A DNA stretch of 64,000 nucleotides, taken from positions 1,488,001 to 1,552,000 of the forward strand of contig NZ_CP073586.1 in NCBI RefSeq assembly GCF_022267555.1. The letters are read 5' to 3'. The position numbers were made by a program, and so were the translations under genes. The notes below the pieces were generated by a model that saw nothing but the letters and a program-made list of their open reading frames with translations, made no database searches and had not been told where the DNA came from. This document shows positions 33,819 to 42,503 of the stretch, piece by piece (within the stretch, counting starts at the first letter, position 1; each line of letters starts with the position of its first letter). The stretch is from Proteiniphilum propionicum (GTDB lineage: Bacteria > Bacteroidota > Bacteroidia > Bacteroidales > Dysgonomonadaceae).

Positions 33819-34580
33819 ATGTTTGCACACTTCGGAATAAAAGATTTCATAGACGTACTTCTGGTAGCGTTTCTTCTTTATTACCTCTTCAGGCTGGTAA
33901 AAATTTCCGGCTTACGTCCTCTGTTCATTGGGATTCTGGTGTTTATGGTGATCTGGATTCTGGTGTCTCGAGTTTTCAATATGGTTCTGCTAGGTTCCAT
34001 TCTCGATCAGTTTGTGAGTGTGGGATTGTTCTTGCTTGTAATTCTTTTCCAGGATGAGATACGCCGTTTTCTGATGTCTTTAGGATCTAAAAGAGGATGG
34101 AATTTCATCACCAAGCTGTTTTTTCCAAGTGAAAAGCAGAAGAAAGACAACTCTCATCTTACTGCTATAGTGCTTGCCTGCATGAATATGTCGAGAGCCA
34201 ATACCGGTGCACTTATAGCTATTCAGGGCGACATTCATTTGGGACTTTATGAACAGACTGGAGAAATTGTGAATGCTGATATATCATCGCGGCTAGTAGA
34301 GAATATTTTTTTTAAAAACAGTCCATTGCACGATGGCGCAATGATTGTTGTAGGAACAAAAATCAAGGCTGCCGGATGCATACTGCCCATTTCTCAAAAT
34401 CCAAATATTCCAACTCATCTAGGGTTGAGGCATAGAGCCGGGTTAGGCATCTCACAGGAGACTGATGCTAAAGTTATCATTGTTTCAGAAGAGAGGGGTA
34501 AGATTTCATTTGCTTCACAGGGACGCCTGAAGATGAATATTTCTCCAGAAGACCTTCAACGCTTGTTGATAGAGGAATAA
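33819..34580 (+). CDS. cdaA: Diadenylate cyclase CdaA
   Basis: Makes cyclic di-AMP from two ATP molecules. Three hydrophobic helices fill residues about 10-90 (IDVLLVAFLLYYLFRLV, PLFIGILVFMVIWILV, VGLFLLVILF), then the DAC domain begins. The catalytic DGA motif is in SPLHDGAMIVV and the RHR motif in LGLRHRAGLG, both intact. Length 253 aa fits the membrane-bound CdaA class. No CdaR gene is adjacent, unlike in Firmicutes. Here it lies between folP and recF, 5 nt from each, so it is likely cotranscribed with them. No c-di-AMP phosphodiesterase is recognisable here, although the DHH protein at 43202-44260 belongs to a superfamily that includes such enzymes. Confidence 0.94.
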   Translation: MFAHFGIKDFIDVLLVAFLLYYLFRLVKISGLRPLFIGILVFMVIWILVSRVFNMVLLGSILDQFVSVGLFLLVILFQDEIRRFLMSLGSKRGWNFITKLFFPSEKQKKDNSHLTAIVLACMNMSRANTGALIAIQGDIHLGLYEQTGEIVNADISSRLVENIFFKNSPLHDGAMIVVGTKIKAAGCILPISQNPNIPTHLGLRHRAGLGISQETDAKVIIVSEERGKISFASQGRLKMNISPEDLQRLLIEE

Positions 34581-34584
34581 AAGG

Positions 34585-35691
34585 ATGATATTAAAAGAAC
34601 TGTCAATAATAAATTATAAGAACCTTGCCCAGGCAGAACTGCAATTTTCTCCGAAGATAAACTGTTTTATAGGTGACAATGGAATGGGGAAAACAAACTT
34701 GCTTGATGCGGTCTATTACCTGTCGTTCTGCAGAAGTTATACCAATCCTGTCGATTCTCAGATTATCAAGCATGATGAGGATGTATGCATGTTGCAGGGA
34801 AGATACGAGTTCGAAGATGCTTCGAATGAAGAGATATATTGTGGAATACGTAGAAGGCAGAAAAAGCAGTTTAAGCGTAACAAGAAGGAGTATGAAAGGC
34901 TTTCTGATCATATTGGCTTGATTCCTCTGGTAATGGTGTCTCCGGCCGATAACGAACTGATTACCGGGGTAAGCGAAGTGCGCCGCAAGTTTATGGACAT
35001 TGCCGTATCCCAGTTTGATAAAGAGTATCTTCGTGCACTGGTAAGATATACGAAAGCTCTGCAGCAAAGGAATGTGCTTCTGAAAAACGAAGAGAGGTAT
35101 ATAGATTTTACCTTGCTTGAACTCTGGGAAGATCAAATGGTTGAAGATGGCACATTCATTTACCGAAAGAGGAAAGATTTTATCAGGGAATTTACACCTA
35201 TCTTCAACGATTTTTACTCCCGGATCAGTCAATCGGGTGAGAGTGTTTCATTCGATTATATTTCTCCGTTAAATGATGGTGATTTTAGCAAAATGCTATA
35301 CTCAAACCGGCAGCGTGACATAATACTTGGGCACACTACTGTGGGTGTACACCGTGATGAGCTTGAGATGCTGTTAAATGGTTACCCCATAAAAAAAGTG
35401 GGCTCTCAAGGTCAGAACAAAACATATTTTGTATCACTCAAGTTGGCACAATTTCATTTTCTGTTGCAAACAGGGAATACTACTCCAATATTGTTGCTCG
35501 ATGATATTTTCGACAGGCTTGATGCCAACAGGGTGGAAGAGATTGTTAAACTTGTTTCGGGCCCTGGGTTTGGACAAATTTTCATATCTGACACCAATAG
35601 AGGCTCGCTTGATAAAATTCTGGAAAGGATACATAATTCATCTCAAATTTTCTCAGTAGTAGACGGAGAGATAAAACCTATGAATGATTAA
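34585..35691 (+). CDS. recF: DNA repair/replication protein RecF
   Basis: ABC-type ATPase that loads RecA at gaps in DNA with RecO and RecR. The Walker A motif is GDNGMGKTN with Lys36; the ABC signature region (KKVGSQGQNKTYFVSLKLAQ) and Walker B (ILLLDDIFDRLD) are at about residues 270-315, followed by IFISDTNRG. Normal length 368 aa. It starts 5 nt after cdaA and is followed closely by a DUF721 gene, a pairing seen in many Bacteroidetes. A 209-residue open frame on the opposite strand inside this gene is a shadow. Confidence 0.96.
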   Translation: MILKELSIINYKNLAQAELQFSPKINCFIGDNGMGKTNLLDAVYYLSFCRSYTNPVDSQIIKHDEDVCMLQGRYEFEDASNEEIYCGIRRRQKKQFKRNKKEYERLSDHIGLIPLVMVSPADNELITGVSEVRRKFMDIAVSQFDKEYLRALVRYTKALQQRNVLLKNEERYIDFTLLELWEDQMVEDGTFIYRKRKDFIREFTPIFNDFYSRISQSGESVSFDYISPLNDGDFSKMLYSNRQRDIILGHTTVGVHRDELEMLLNGYPIKKVGSQGQNKTYFVSLKLAQFHFLLQTGNTTPILLLDDIFDRLDANRVEEIVKLVSGPGFGQIFISDTNRGSLDKILERIHNSSQIFSVVDGEIKPMND

Positions 35692-35697
35692 GATCGC

Positions 35698-35991
35698 ATG
35701 TTGAAGAAAAATACACAACCTTTATCGAAGGCACTTTCAGACTTTTTTGAAGAAAACAGTGCCTTGAAGAACAAGATGGCTGAACACCGCGCCATAAGAG
35801 GGTGGGGTGAAGTCCTGGGAGAGGCTGTGTCAAAATATACCGGAAATGTATATTTCAATCGGGGTGTCCTCTATGTGCAACTTACATCGGCTGTTCTTCG
35901 TGCAGAGCTGTTGATGAACAAGGAGGGGCTGATTAAAAAATTAAACGATCATGCCGGGCTTCCAATTATAAGGGATATTGTGATCAGATAA
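35698..35991 (+). CDS. DUF721 (DciA-like) protein
   Basis: Short protein (97 aa) of the DUF721/DciA family, which in other bacteria helps load the replicative helicase. The core is RGWGEVLGEAVSKYTGNVYFNRGVLYVQLTSAVLRAELLMNKEGLIKKLNDHAG; the W-x-x-V-x-G turn and the VQLTSAVLRAEL strand-helix are the family pattern. It is 7 nt after recF, which supports a DNA-replication role, but there is no direct evidence here. Confidence 0.8.
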   Translation: MLKKNTQPLSKALSDFFEENSALKNKMAEHRAIRGWGEVLGEAVSKYTGNVYFNRGVLYVQLTSAVLRAELLMNKEGLIKKLNDHAGLPIIRDIVIR

Positions 35992-36198
35992 AAATTTGTG
36001 TTCTTTGTATCACTGCGTTTCATTAACTATCTGAAACCGGTGACAGTATGCATTATTCGTTACATAAATGGTATTTCTGTGTGACATAACTCCTGCGATG
36101 TTGACTGGCATAAGACCACTAATCAGCTCTTTTCTGAACTCGCCTTCAAATAAGAACACTCTCTTTTTTCAACAATAGCTATCAGGGGATGGTGTGGG

Positions 36199-36837
36199 TT
36201 AGAAAAATGCTGAAATACCGAGATAAAGCCCGCTTGGATGAGGTGAATTGGTGTGTTGCATCAAGTCGTAGTTTAATGTTACATGCGAACTTTCAAGCCT
36301 GAATCCGGCACCTGCTACCAGTGACGGCGCGTATCCCCTGCTAGAAATGGATTCTTCATGTGATTCGGGCCTTAATTCAGACCAGGTGTAGTTTATCTCC
36401 GGCTGTATGAATATTGTGATAAAACGTACAGGGTAAAAATAACCAAATACGTTTGCCCCAAGCAGATTGTTTTTTATTTCATAATCATACGTTTTTGACC
36501 TTTTGTAATAATATTTAATCCCGGCTCCTGCCATTAAATGGTTGTTGAATTGATATCCCAGCTGAGGGCCTAGTCCAATATTTGTGAAGTTATGGCTTAT
36601 CGAAAGGCCAAAGTCTGCACCAAAAAGAAGTTTACTTTTATCGAATGCCGGTATGTGGTTATCTTTATTATCTCTGCTTGCTGAATGATATGTTTTATTA
36701 TCCGTCTTTTTTCGTTGTTGGTAGAGATGGATATTGCGTTCGTCATTCGGAGATACTCTGATTGTATCGTAAGTGATAATCTGTGCTTTAGCTGTCAGTG
36801 GAAAAATCAGTAATAAAATTAAATAGAACTTTTGCAT
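36199..36837 (-). CDS. Outer-membrane beta-barrel protein
   Basis: A 212-residue exported protein: signal peptide (FYLILLLIFPLTAKA), then a polar 50-residue stretch, then alternating strands ending in an aromatic residue typical of small porin-like barrels (LLFGADFGLSISHNF, IGLGPQLGYQF, LMAGAGIKYYY, ITIFIQPEINYTW, GLYLGISAFF). The C-terminal phenylalanine is a usual signal for outer-membrane assembly. It is an OmpW/OprF-like eight-strand barrel by size, but no specific function is indicated. The gene is isolated by about 200 nt on both sides. Confidence 0.7.
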   Translation of the reverse strand: MQKFYLILLLIFPLTAKAQIITYDTIRVSPNDERNIHLYQQRKKTDNKTYHSASRDNKDNHIPAFDKSKLLFGADFGLSISHNFTNIGLGPQLGYQFNNHLMAGAGIKYYYKRSKTYDYEIKNNLLGANVFGYFYPVRFITIFIQPEINYTWSELRPESHEESISSRGYAPSLVAGAGFRLESSHVTLNYDLMQHTNSPHPSGLYLGISAFF

Positions 36838-36995
36838 AATCAGATCTCAGTTTTTTTAGGGATGTTCAAAAATCACTACCCTGTTCAAGTATTGTTGAAA
36901 TTAGATTTAAATAACTTATTAAAGTGGGCTCATTCATTAAACCTTCGCAAATTGCTAAAACATATCACCAGTTATAGCTGCGAAAGTTAAGCAAA

Positions 36996-37026
36996 TAAAA
37001 AAGAAGTTGAACACAGGCCCAACTTC
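36996..37026 (-). terminator. secG terminator
   Basis: On the - strand GAAGTTG pairs with CAACTTC around a 10-nt loop, followed directly by six U residues. It lies about 30 nt downstream of the secG stop. Confidence 0.7.
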
Positions 37027-37053
37027 TATATTTTTAGATTTTTGCTGACCGGA

Positions 37054-37422
37054 TTACTCGGCCGGCGTTCCCTCTTCGGGTGTAGGCTGAGCAGGCACCT
37101 GTGAAGGAACAGGCATACCCGGGGCCACATCCGGAGCTGTTGATGGGCTAAGCGGTGCAGTTTGCTGCACTTCTACCTGTGATTGTGGAGCATTTGTGCG
37201 TGAGGCTGTGTATTTAGCCGTTAAGATGCTAAGAACAATCACAATACCGGCCAGTGTCCAGGTGAATTTTTCCAGGAAGTCGGTCGTTTTCCGTACACCC
37301 ATGATCTGGTTCGATGACGAGAAGCCGCTAGCAAGGCCTCCACCTTTCGATTTCTGTACCAAAACAGCCAGAATCATCAGGATGGACGCAAGCAAGATAA
37401 GGATTGTAATAAAAATATACAT
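37054..37422 (-). CDS. secG: Preprotein translocase subunit SecG
   Basis: Small subunit of the SecYEG channel. Two hydrophobic helices flank the conserved cytoplasmic loop: YIFITILILLASILMILAVLVQKSKGGGLASGFSS and then FLEKFTWTLAGIVIVLSIL. The loop GGGLASGFSSSNQIMGVRKTTDFLEK is the family hallmark. A long Pro/Gln/Thr-rich tail (about 40 residues) is a common Bacteroidetes addition. It starts 3 nt after the TPR-like gene and ends before a clear terminator, so it is the last gene of a - strand operon that includes the sigma-54 activator and LptE-like gene. Confidence 0.93.
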   Translation of the reverse strand: MYIFITILILLASILMILAVLVQKSKGGGLASGFSSSNQIMGVRKTTDFLEKFTWTLAGIVIVLSILTAKYTASRTNAPQSQVEVQQTAPLSPSTAPDVAPGMPVPSQVPAQPTPEEGTPAE

Positions 37423-37425
37423 ATT

Positions 37426-38184
37426 TTATTTGTTTTTTTTATTATCGTTAATAATCAATAACTCAAGAAAACGAATTTGGTCTGCAAAGTAAGCACTTTT
37501 TTTTGGAAAATTCAAACTTACTCTTTTAATTATTGTGAGTGCCTGCTCATATTTTTTCTGTTTGATGTATATTTTTGCCAGCGTTTCGGTCAGGAACTCA
37601 CCTGTTTCATCTTCATCTTCATTTTCACTACCTGAGCTCAGAGCAATACTGTCCGGAACCTTTTCTCCTGGTATAAAAATTGCGTCATTTTCTGCTTTTT
37701 CTATAAAAGCATCTATGATATCGTGATGCTGAAGCTTTTGGCCTTTTGCCTGTTCAGTCACCATGTTAACACCCAGATGATTGAGATATGATAAATAGTC
37801 GGTAGAAACAATATTCAACTCTGCATCATCAATGCATGACTGTGACGGTTTACTCTTAGATAGAGATGAGAGAAACGACTCCAGCAGCTCCTCAGTCCTG
37901 TCGCCTGTCTCACAATCGGGCTTTTTCTGATTTGCCATAAGTCCTTTATAATCATCATTAAAAATATGGTAAAACAGTCTTTTTCTGTCTGCACACAGAA
38001 TAGCTGTTCTTCCAAGTTCTTCGTTATACCTTTCATTATCTGTTACTTTAAGGTTCTTTGTAAGCAAAAGCCTTGAAGTTTGAAAATATGGGTATTCATT
38101 TATCACCTCTTCAAGTTTATCCAAAGTTGCGATATCCAGTGTGCCGGGATTGGAGATAAGAGTATACAGATCTTCTTTTTGCAT
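37426..38184 (-). CDS. Tetratricopeptide-like protein, function unknown
   Basis: Cytoplasmic-looking protein of about 250 residues. I start it at the ATG at 38184 (QKEDLYTLISNPGTLDI), since the frame upstream overlaps the end of the LptE-like gene. The first part (LDKLEEVINEYPYFQTSRLLLTKNLK) is a conserved Bacteroidetes motif; the C-terminus (LAKIYIKQKKYEQALTIIKRVSLNFPKKSAYFADQIRFLELL) forms a single TPR-type helix hairpin. Its position between the LptE-like gene and secG suggests an envelope-linked role, but none can be named. The middle is acidic and low-complexity (GSENEDEDETGEF). Confidence 0.75.
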   Translation of the reverse strand: MQKEDLYTLISNPGTLDIATLDKLEEVINEYPYFQTSRLLLTKNLKVTDNERYNEELGRTAILCADRKRLFYHIFNDDYKGLMANQKKPDCETGDRTEELLESFLSSLSKSKPSQSCIDDAELNIVSTDYLSYLNHLGVNMVTEQAKGQKLQHHDIIDAFIEKAENDAIFIPGEKVPDSIALSSGSENEDEDETGEFLTETLAKIYIKQKKYEQALTIIKRVSLNFPKKSAYFADQIRFLELLIINDNKKNK

Positions 38185-38188
38185 ATTG

Positions 38189-38692
38189 TTACCAGTTAGC
38201 CATTGTAGCATTAAATATCTGATCTATAATCTCATCAGTAAGCTCTTTAATAAGTTGATCCTGAACTGTATCGAACAAAGTATTACTGGGAAAGGTTCTG
38301 TTTGCAGAGAATCTCTCCTCAACTTCGGGAGCATCTGTCTTATTGTTCCTGAAACGCATCCTTACAGTCATGGTAAGTCGTGTTTCTGAAGCAAAAGCAT
38401 CCTCTTGTACAGCCAAAGGTGTAAGCTCGTATCCCACTATCTCGCCCTCAATCTCCATATCGCCGTTCCTGTCAACCAGCTGAAGGCGCGTGTTGCGGGT
38501 GAACATATCCTTCATCTCTTCATTGAATCTTTGCTCAAGAGGTGGATACACCAGTGGAGCCTGATTGATGAAATGTCCTATATATAGCGTTTTGGTAAGA
38601 TTATAATCTATAGAAGCTGTCCTGAAAGAGTAGGATATTTTGCATGAGTTCAATGCAAACAACAAAATGAGAATGTAAATACTCTGTTTCAT
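38189..38692 (-). CDS. LptE-like LPS-assembly lipoprotein
   Basis: Lipoprotein of the LptE family, partner of LptD in lipopolysaccharide transport to the outer membrane. The lipobox is FALNSC; the family opening CKISYSFRTASID and the strands TLYIGHFINQAPLVYPPLEQRFNEEMKDMF and DGDxEIEGEIVGYE-type repeat (RNGDMEIEGEIVGYELTPLAV) are present. Length 167 aa fits. In Bacteroidetes it commonly sits between a sigma-54 activator and secG, exactly as here. It starts 4 nt upstream of the TPR-like gene's start codon region, so translation is probably coupled. Confidence 0.85.
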   Translation of the reverse strand: MKQSIYILILLFALNSCKISYSFRTASIDYNLTKTLYIGHFINQAPLVYPPLEQRFNEEMKDMFTRNTRLQLVDRNGDMEIEGEIVGYELTPLAVQEDAFASETRLTMTVRMRFRNNKTDAPEVEERFSANRTFPSNTLFDTVQDQLIKELTDEIIDQIFNATMANW

Positions 38693-38793
38693 ACGATTAA
38701 TCAGTTTTTTCCCTTTATAGATCTGAATTCAGAAGTGAGGAAGATGTAGGCTCTGATAGTTTGAAATCTGTTATGGTTAGTTGCTTTTTGATC

Positions 38794-40062
38794 TTATAGG
38801 TTGTACTCCTTGATTTTGCGATAAAGAGTACGTTCCGAGATACCCAAGTCGTTTGCGGCAAGTTTCCTCTTTCCGTTATGGCGTTCCAGTGCTTTAGCTA
38901 TCATCTCTTTCTCTACCTCGCTGATTGATAATGCGGCCTCTTCATATTCAGTAGCTTCCTGGATATCATTCTTGTCGGGCTCGTCAATGGATATTTTTTG
39001 TGGGACAACTTCATATTTCATGGGTACTGACACCCTTTTATTGTCATTTGTAATAATTGACGACTGGTGGATATCGGAGGATGAGGAGTCGAAAGATGCT
39101 GAATGCTGAACGTGTGATGAATCTTTCATAATACTCTTAACTGCCTGTTTGAGATCGGTAATATCTTTTTTCATATCGAAAAGCACTTGGTAAAGAATCT
39201 CGCGTTCGTTTGCAAACAGTTTATGCTCCCTTCCCTGAATCTGGGAAACCGAAACAGGCAGCATGCCTACTTCGTTGTAAGGCAGATACTTCTGAAGGAT
39301 ATCAGTTGTGATCATGCGTTCTTGTTCGATGATCGAAACCTGTTCAGTTATATTTTTCAATTGACGGACATTGCCTGGCCAGCGATAGTTCTTCAGCATC
39401 TCCCTGCCATCTTCCGAAAGAGTGATGGGTGGCATCATATATTTTTCACTGCAGTCGCCTGCGAACTTACGGAACAGGAGAGGGATATCTTCTTTCCTGT
39501 CGCGCAACGGGGGGATGCGTATAGGCACCGAGTTCAGGCGATAATAGAGGTCTTCGCGAAATTTCCCTATCTCTACAGCTTTCACCATATCGAGGTTGGT
39601 GGCAGCGACTACACGAACATTACTTTTTTCAACCTTCGATGAGCCTACTTTTATAAACTCTCCGCTTTCCAGCACTCGGAGAAGGCGTGCCTGAGTTGAA
39701 AGAGGCAGTTCTCCTACTTCATCAAGGAAGAGTGTACCTCCATCGGCTACTTCAAAGTAGCCTTTCCTGGTTCCCGTAGCACCTGTGAAAGAGCCTTTTT
39801 CGTGTCCGAAAAGTTCCGAATCAATGGTCCCTTCGGGGATGGACCCGCAATTTATGGCAAAGTAGGGGCCATGCTTGCGGTTACTGTATTGATGTATGAT
39901 CTGAGGAAAATTTTCTTTTCCGGTTCCGCTCTCTCCGGTGATAAGTACCGACAGGTCGGTTGGAGCCACCTGTAAGGCTACATCAATGGCACGATCAAGC
40001 ATGGCATCATTGCCTATGATACCAAAACGTTGTTTCACCTGTTGTATTGAATGCTTTACCAT
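38794..40062 (-). CDS. Sigma-54-dependent transcriptional activator (AAA+, Fis-type HTH)
   Basis: Enhancer-binding ATPase that opens sigma-54 promoters. I start it at the ATG at 40062 because a CAAAGATA/TATCTTTG promoter box (40093-40100) lies just upstream and the frame to 40104 has no homology. Walker A GESGTGKENF, Walker B-like LFLDEVGELPLSTQARLLRVLE, and the arginine-finger region FREDLYYRLNSVPI are clear. The sigma-54 contact loop reads GSFTGA rather than GAFTGA. There is no receiver or GAF domain, so regulation is not through phosphorylation of this protein. The C-terminus is a Fis-type HTH (NGKRKLAANDLGISERTLYRKIKEYN). Target genes cannot be inferred, though envelope genes follow it. 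Confidence 0.9.
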   Translation of the reverse strand: MVKHSIQQVKQRFGIIGNDAMLDRAIDVALQVAPTDLSVLITGESGTGKENFPQIIHQYSNRKHGPYFAINCGSIPEGTIDSELFGHEKGSFTGATGTRKGYFEVADGGTLFLDEVGELPLSTQARLLRVLESGEFIKVGSSKVEKSNVRVVAATNLDMVKAVEIGKFREDLYYRLNSVPIRIPPLRDRKEDIPLLFRKFAGDCSEKYMMPPITLSEDGREMLKNYRWPGNVRQLKNITEQVSIIEQERMITTDILQKYLPYNEVGMLPVSVSQIQGREHKLFANEREILYQVLFDMKKDITDLKQAVKSIMKDSSHVQHSASFDSSSSDIHQSSIITNDNKRVSVPMKYEVVPQKISIDEPDKNDIQEATEYEEAALSISEVEKEMIAKALERHNGKRKLAANDLGISERTLYRKIKEYNL

Positions 40063-40092
40063 AAGTGTGGCTGTTGTACTGTTTGAGATTAA

Positions 40093-40100
40093 CAAAGATA
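40093..40100 (-). promoter_or_regulatory. Candidate -7 box for the sigma-54 activator operon
   Basis: The - strand reads TATCTTTG, matching TAnnTTTG, 31 nt before the ATG at 40062. It overlaps the end of the acyltransferase gene; a TTTG at -33 is not evident. Confidence 0.35.
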
Positions 40101-40109
40101 GCAATTAAT

Positions 40110-40940
40110 TTATTTTTTTCCTAAAGCGTATGTTTTTGCTTTCAGAAATTCTCCCAGGCTTTTAGTGTCATCTTCAAACAGTTCAATAACATCGGGTGTA
40201 ATGGGTTCACCGAAGGTGATGACTATCTCTTTCCCTTTTTTGTTATACATTTCGTGGCATAACCTGAGGTTTCGGACTTTCCATCCGAATATTCTCGAAA
40301 AATAGAACGAAAGGCTGTTTCTGCCTGATATATGCATTGGGATAACGGGTACCTTTACCTTTTGAATAATCTTCAGTACAGCCGGCTGCCACTCCCGGTC
40401 TTCTATAACGATTTTCCCATTTTTTAAAACCATATTTGACACTGCTCCAGCAGGGAAAAAACCAAGCGGATACCCTTTCCGCACATGCGAAATGCTTTCT
40501 CTTATGCCGGCATAGGTGATACTGTTCTTTTCTGCATATTTCATCGGATTAACTGTAATAAAATTCTCTGCCATAGTGTCAATTAATCCCAGAATTACGT
40601 TTACCATCATTTTGTAATTCTCCACATGGCTGCCTACCGTCTCGATAGCTGCAATACCATCGATATGTCCGTAGGCATGATTTGATACAGTAATAAAAGG
40701 GCTGCCCTTGCAGTTATCCAGAATTTCCAAATTTTTGATAGTCCTGATAATTTCCAGATTATCCAAAACATCCTTGCAGAAAGCCGGGCCTGTAAGGTGT
40801 TTTGATCTATTGTAAATCTCATTCGGAACATGTAAGGCAGATATTTTTACACCAAAATCGATGATCTTATCTCCATATTTTCCACGGAACACGGGATGCA
40901 GCTTCCTCAGGTCTTCGCGGCTAATTAATGCATCTTTCAT
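40110..40940 (-). CDS. Lysophospholipid acyltransferase family protein (hemolysin-like)
   Basis: Membrane-associated acyltransferase of the PlsC/hemolysin group, probably phospholipid or aminolipid synthesis. The catalytic motif appears as ITVSNHAYGHIDG (equivalent to NHPxGxxDG), followed by FITVNPMKYAEK, GFFPAGAVSN (the FPEG-like site), and VPVIPMHISGRNS. I start at the ATG at 40940 (MKDALISREDL); the earlier ATG at 40988 lies inside an inverted repeat and adds 16 residues. About 277 residues. It ends 48 nt before the activator gene begins. Substrate (1-acyl-glycerol-3-phosphate or another lysolipid) is not determined. Confidence 0.85.
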   Translation of the reverse strand: MKDALISREDLRKLHPVFRGKYGDKIIDFGVKISALHVPNEIYNRSKHLTGPAFCKDVLDNLEIIRTIKNLEILDNCKGSPFITVSNHAYGHIDGIAAIETVGSHVENYKMMVNVILGLIDTMAENFITVNPMKYAEKNSITYAGIRESISHVRKGYPLGFFPAGAVSNMVLKNGKIVIEDREWQPAVLKIIQKVKVPVIPMHISGRNSLSFYFSRIFGWKVRNLRLCHEMYNKKGKEIVITFGEPITPDVIELFEDDTKSLGEFLKAKTYALGKK

Positions 40941-40956
40941 ATCCTGTCTATTTAAT

Positions 40957-40992
40957 TCAATTGCCACGTCAAAAAGATGATGTGGCAATTGA
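40957..40992. repeat. Inverted repeat upstream of the acyltransferase gene
   Basis: TCAATTGCCAC pairs perfectly with GTGGCAATTGA (11 bp) over a 14-nt loop. It lies between glmM and the acyltransferase on the - strand. No U-run follows, so it may be a processing hairpin or an operator. Confidence 0.5.
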
Positions 40993-41022
40993 GTGATAAA
41001 AACATATGACTGTTATGCTATA

Positions 41023-42405
41023 TTAGGTGAGTTCTTTAATAAGGTTTATTATATCTTTACCTATCTCTTCTGCCTCCTCCATAGAGTGTGCCTCAGAGTA
41101 AACGCGTATAATTGGTTCAGTATTGGACTTTCTCAAGTGGACCCATTTGTCCGGAAAATCTATCTTCACTCCATCGATATCAGTTACCTGCTGGTCGCTG
41201 AATTTTTCTTTCATCTTTTCAAGAACAGAGTCAGTATCTATTTCGGGTGTGAGTTCTACCTTCTGTTTAGCCATATAGTATGAGGGATATATCTTTTTCA
41301 GCTCAGATGGTTTCTTACCCGATTTAGCGAGGTGTGTAAGAAAAAGAGCAACACCAACAAGTGCGTCCCGTCCGTAGTGTGAGGCGGGATAGATAACCCC
41401 TCCGTTACCTTCTCCACCAATCACAGCGTTCACCTCTTTCATCCTGGCAACAACATTAACCTCACCAACGGCTGCCGCATGGTATTCTCCGCCTCTCTCA
41501 AGTGTGACATCTCTTAAGGCGCGGCTTGAGCTCAGGTTGGAGACAGTGTTGCCCGGAGTATTTTGCAAAACGTAGTCTGAAACGGCTACAAGTGTATACT
41601 CTTCGCCAAAAGGTTCACCATTTTCACAATAGATGGCAAGCCGGTCCACGTCAGGGTCAACCGCGAATCCAACGTTTGCCTTAGAGCTTCTTGTAAGTGA
41701 AGAGAGCTCTGTCAGGTGTTGAGGTAGTGGCTCAGGATTATGTGAGAAATTACCATGTGGTGCACAGTGAAGCTTAAATATCTCTTTAACTCCTAAGGCA
41801 TAGAGTAATTCAGGGATTGCAATTCCTCCTACAGAGTTTACACAATCTATGGCTACACGGAAATTGGCAGCTTTAATAGCTTCTTTATCTACCAGTTCCA
41901 GGGACAGAACACTTTGAATATGTTCGTGAAGATATTGCTTCTGTGTAATTATACCCAGATCATCTACCTGAGAGAATGCAAAATCTTCTTCTTCGGCAAT
42001 GGCGAGAATCTGTTGCCCCTCATCCGCATTAAGAAATTCCCCTTTGTTATTAAGGAGTTTCAGCGCATTCCACTGCTTTGGGTTATGACTAGCCGTGATA
42101 ATTATTCCTCCGGAGGCGTTTTCCTTTATTACTGCTATCTCTGTTGTGGGGGTAGTAGCCATTCCAATATCAGTTACGTTGCAGCCCATCCCCATGAGGG
42201 CCCCAGTGACTATGCGGTGTACCATCTCACCTGAGATTCGGGCATCGCGGCCTACTACTATTACAGGTTTCTTCACCTGTAATGAATTTTTAATAAATGT
42301 TGCATAGGCAGCAGTAAACTTCACTATGTCGAGTGGAGTGAGGTTGTTTCCTGTTGCACCACCTATTGTCCCTCTGATGCCGGATATGGATTTAATCAAT
42401 GTCAT
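41023..42405 (-). CDS. glmM: Phosphoglucosamine mutase
   Basis: Interconverts glucosamine-6-phosphate and glucosamine-1-phosphate, leading to UDP-GlcNAc for peptidoglycan and LPS. Motifs of the alpha-D-phosphohexomutase family in order: IRGTIGG, the phosphoserine loop GIIITASHNPKQWNALK, the metal loop FAVDPDVDRLA, GGEGNGGVIYP, and the sugar-phosphate site LRKSNTEPIIRVYSEA. Length 460 aa. It is followed on the - strand by the acyltransferase and preceded by the DUF4827 gene. It connects to the nagA/nagB pathway through the same hexosamine pool, although it lies about 17 kb away. Confidence 0.94.
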   Translation of the reverse strand: MTLIKSISGIRGTIGGATGNNLTPLDIVKFTAAYATFIKNSLQVKKPVIVVGRDARISGEMVHRIVTGALMGMGCNVTDIGMATTPTTEIAVIKENASGGIIITASHNPKQWNALKLLNNKGEFLNADEGQQILAIAEEEDFAFSQVDDLGIITQKQYLHEHIQSVLSLELVDKEAIKAANFRVAIDCVNSVGGIAIPELLYALGVKEIFKLHCAPHGNFSHNPEPLPQHLTELSSLTRSSKANVGFAVDPDVDRLAIYCENGEPFGEEYTLVAVSDYVLQNTPGNTVSNLSSSRALRDVTLERGGEYHAAAVGEVNVVARMKEVNAVIGGEGNGGVIYPASHYGRDALVGVALFLTHLAKSGKKPSELKKIYPSYYMAKQKVELTPEIDTDSVLEKMKEKFSDQQVTDIDGVKIDFPDKWVHLRKSNTEPIIRVYSEAHSMEEAEEIGKDIINLIKELT

Positions 42406-42503
42406 ATGGATTCTGATTTTCTAAATTATATTGAACCTGAATGATGCGAAAAAAGATAATCTGACGTCCATTTTCTGTTTTAATGAATATTTCCGTCAGC
42501 CAA

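Noticed and set aside
34603-35232. Long open frame (209 codons) on the - strand inside recF
   Set aside because: Fully antisense to a conserved gene, no family features; shadow of recF.
39187-39642. Open frame (151 codons) on the + strand inside the sigma-54 activator
   Set aside because: Antisense to the AAA+ domain, no recognisable features.
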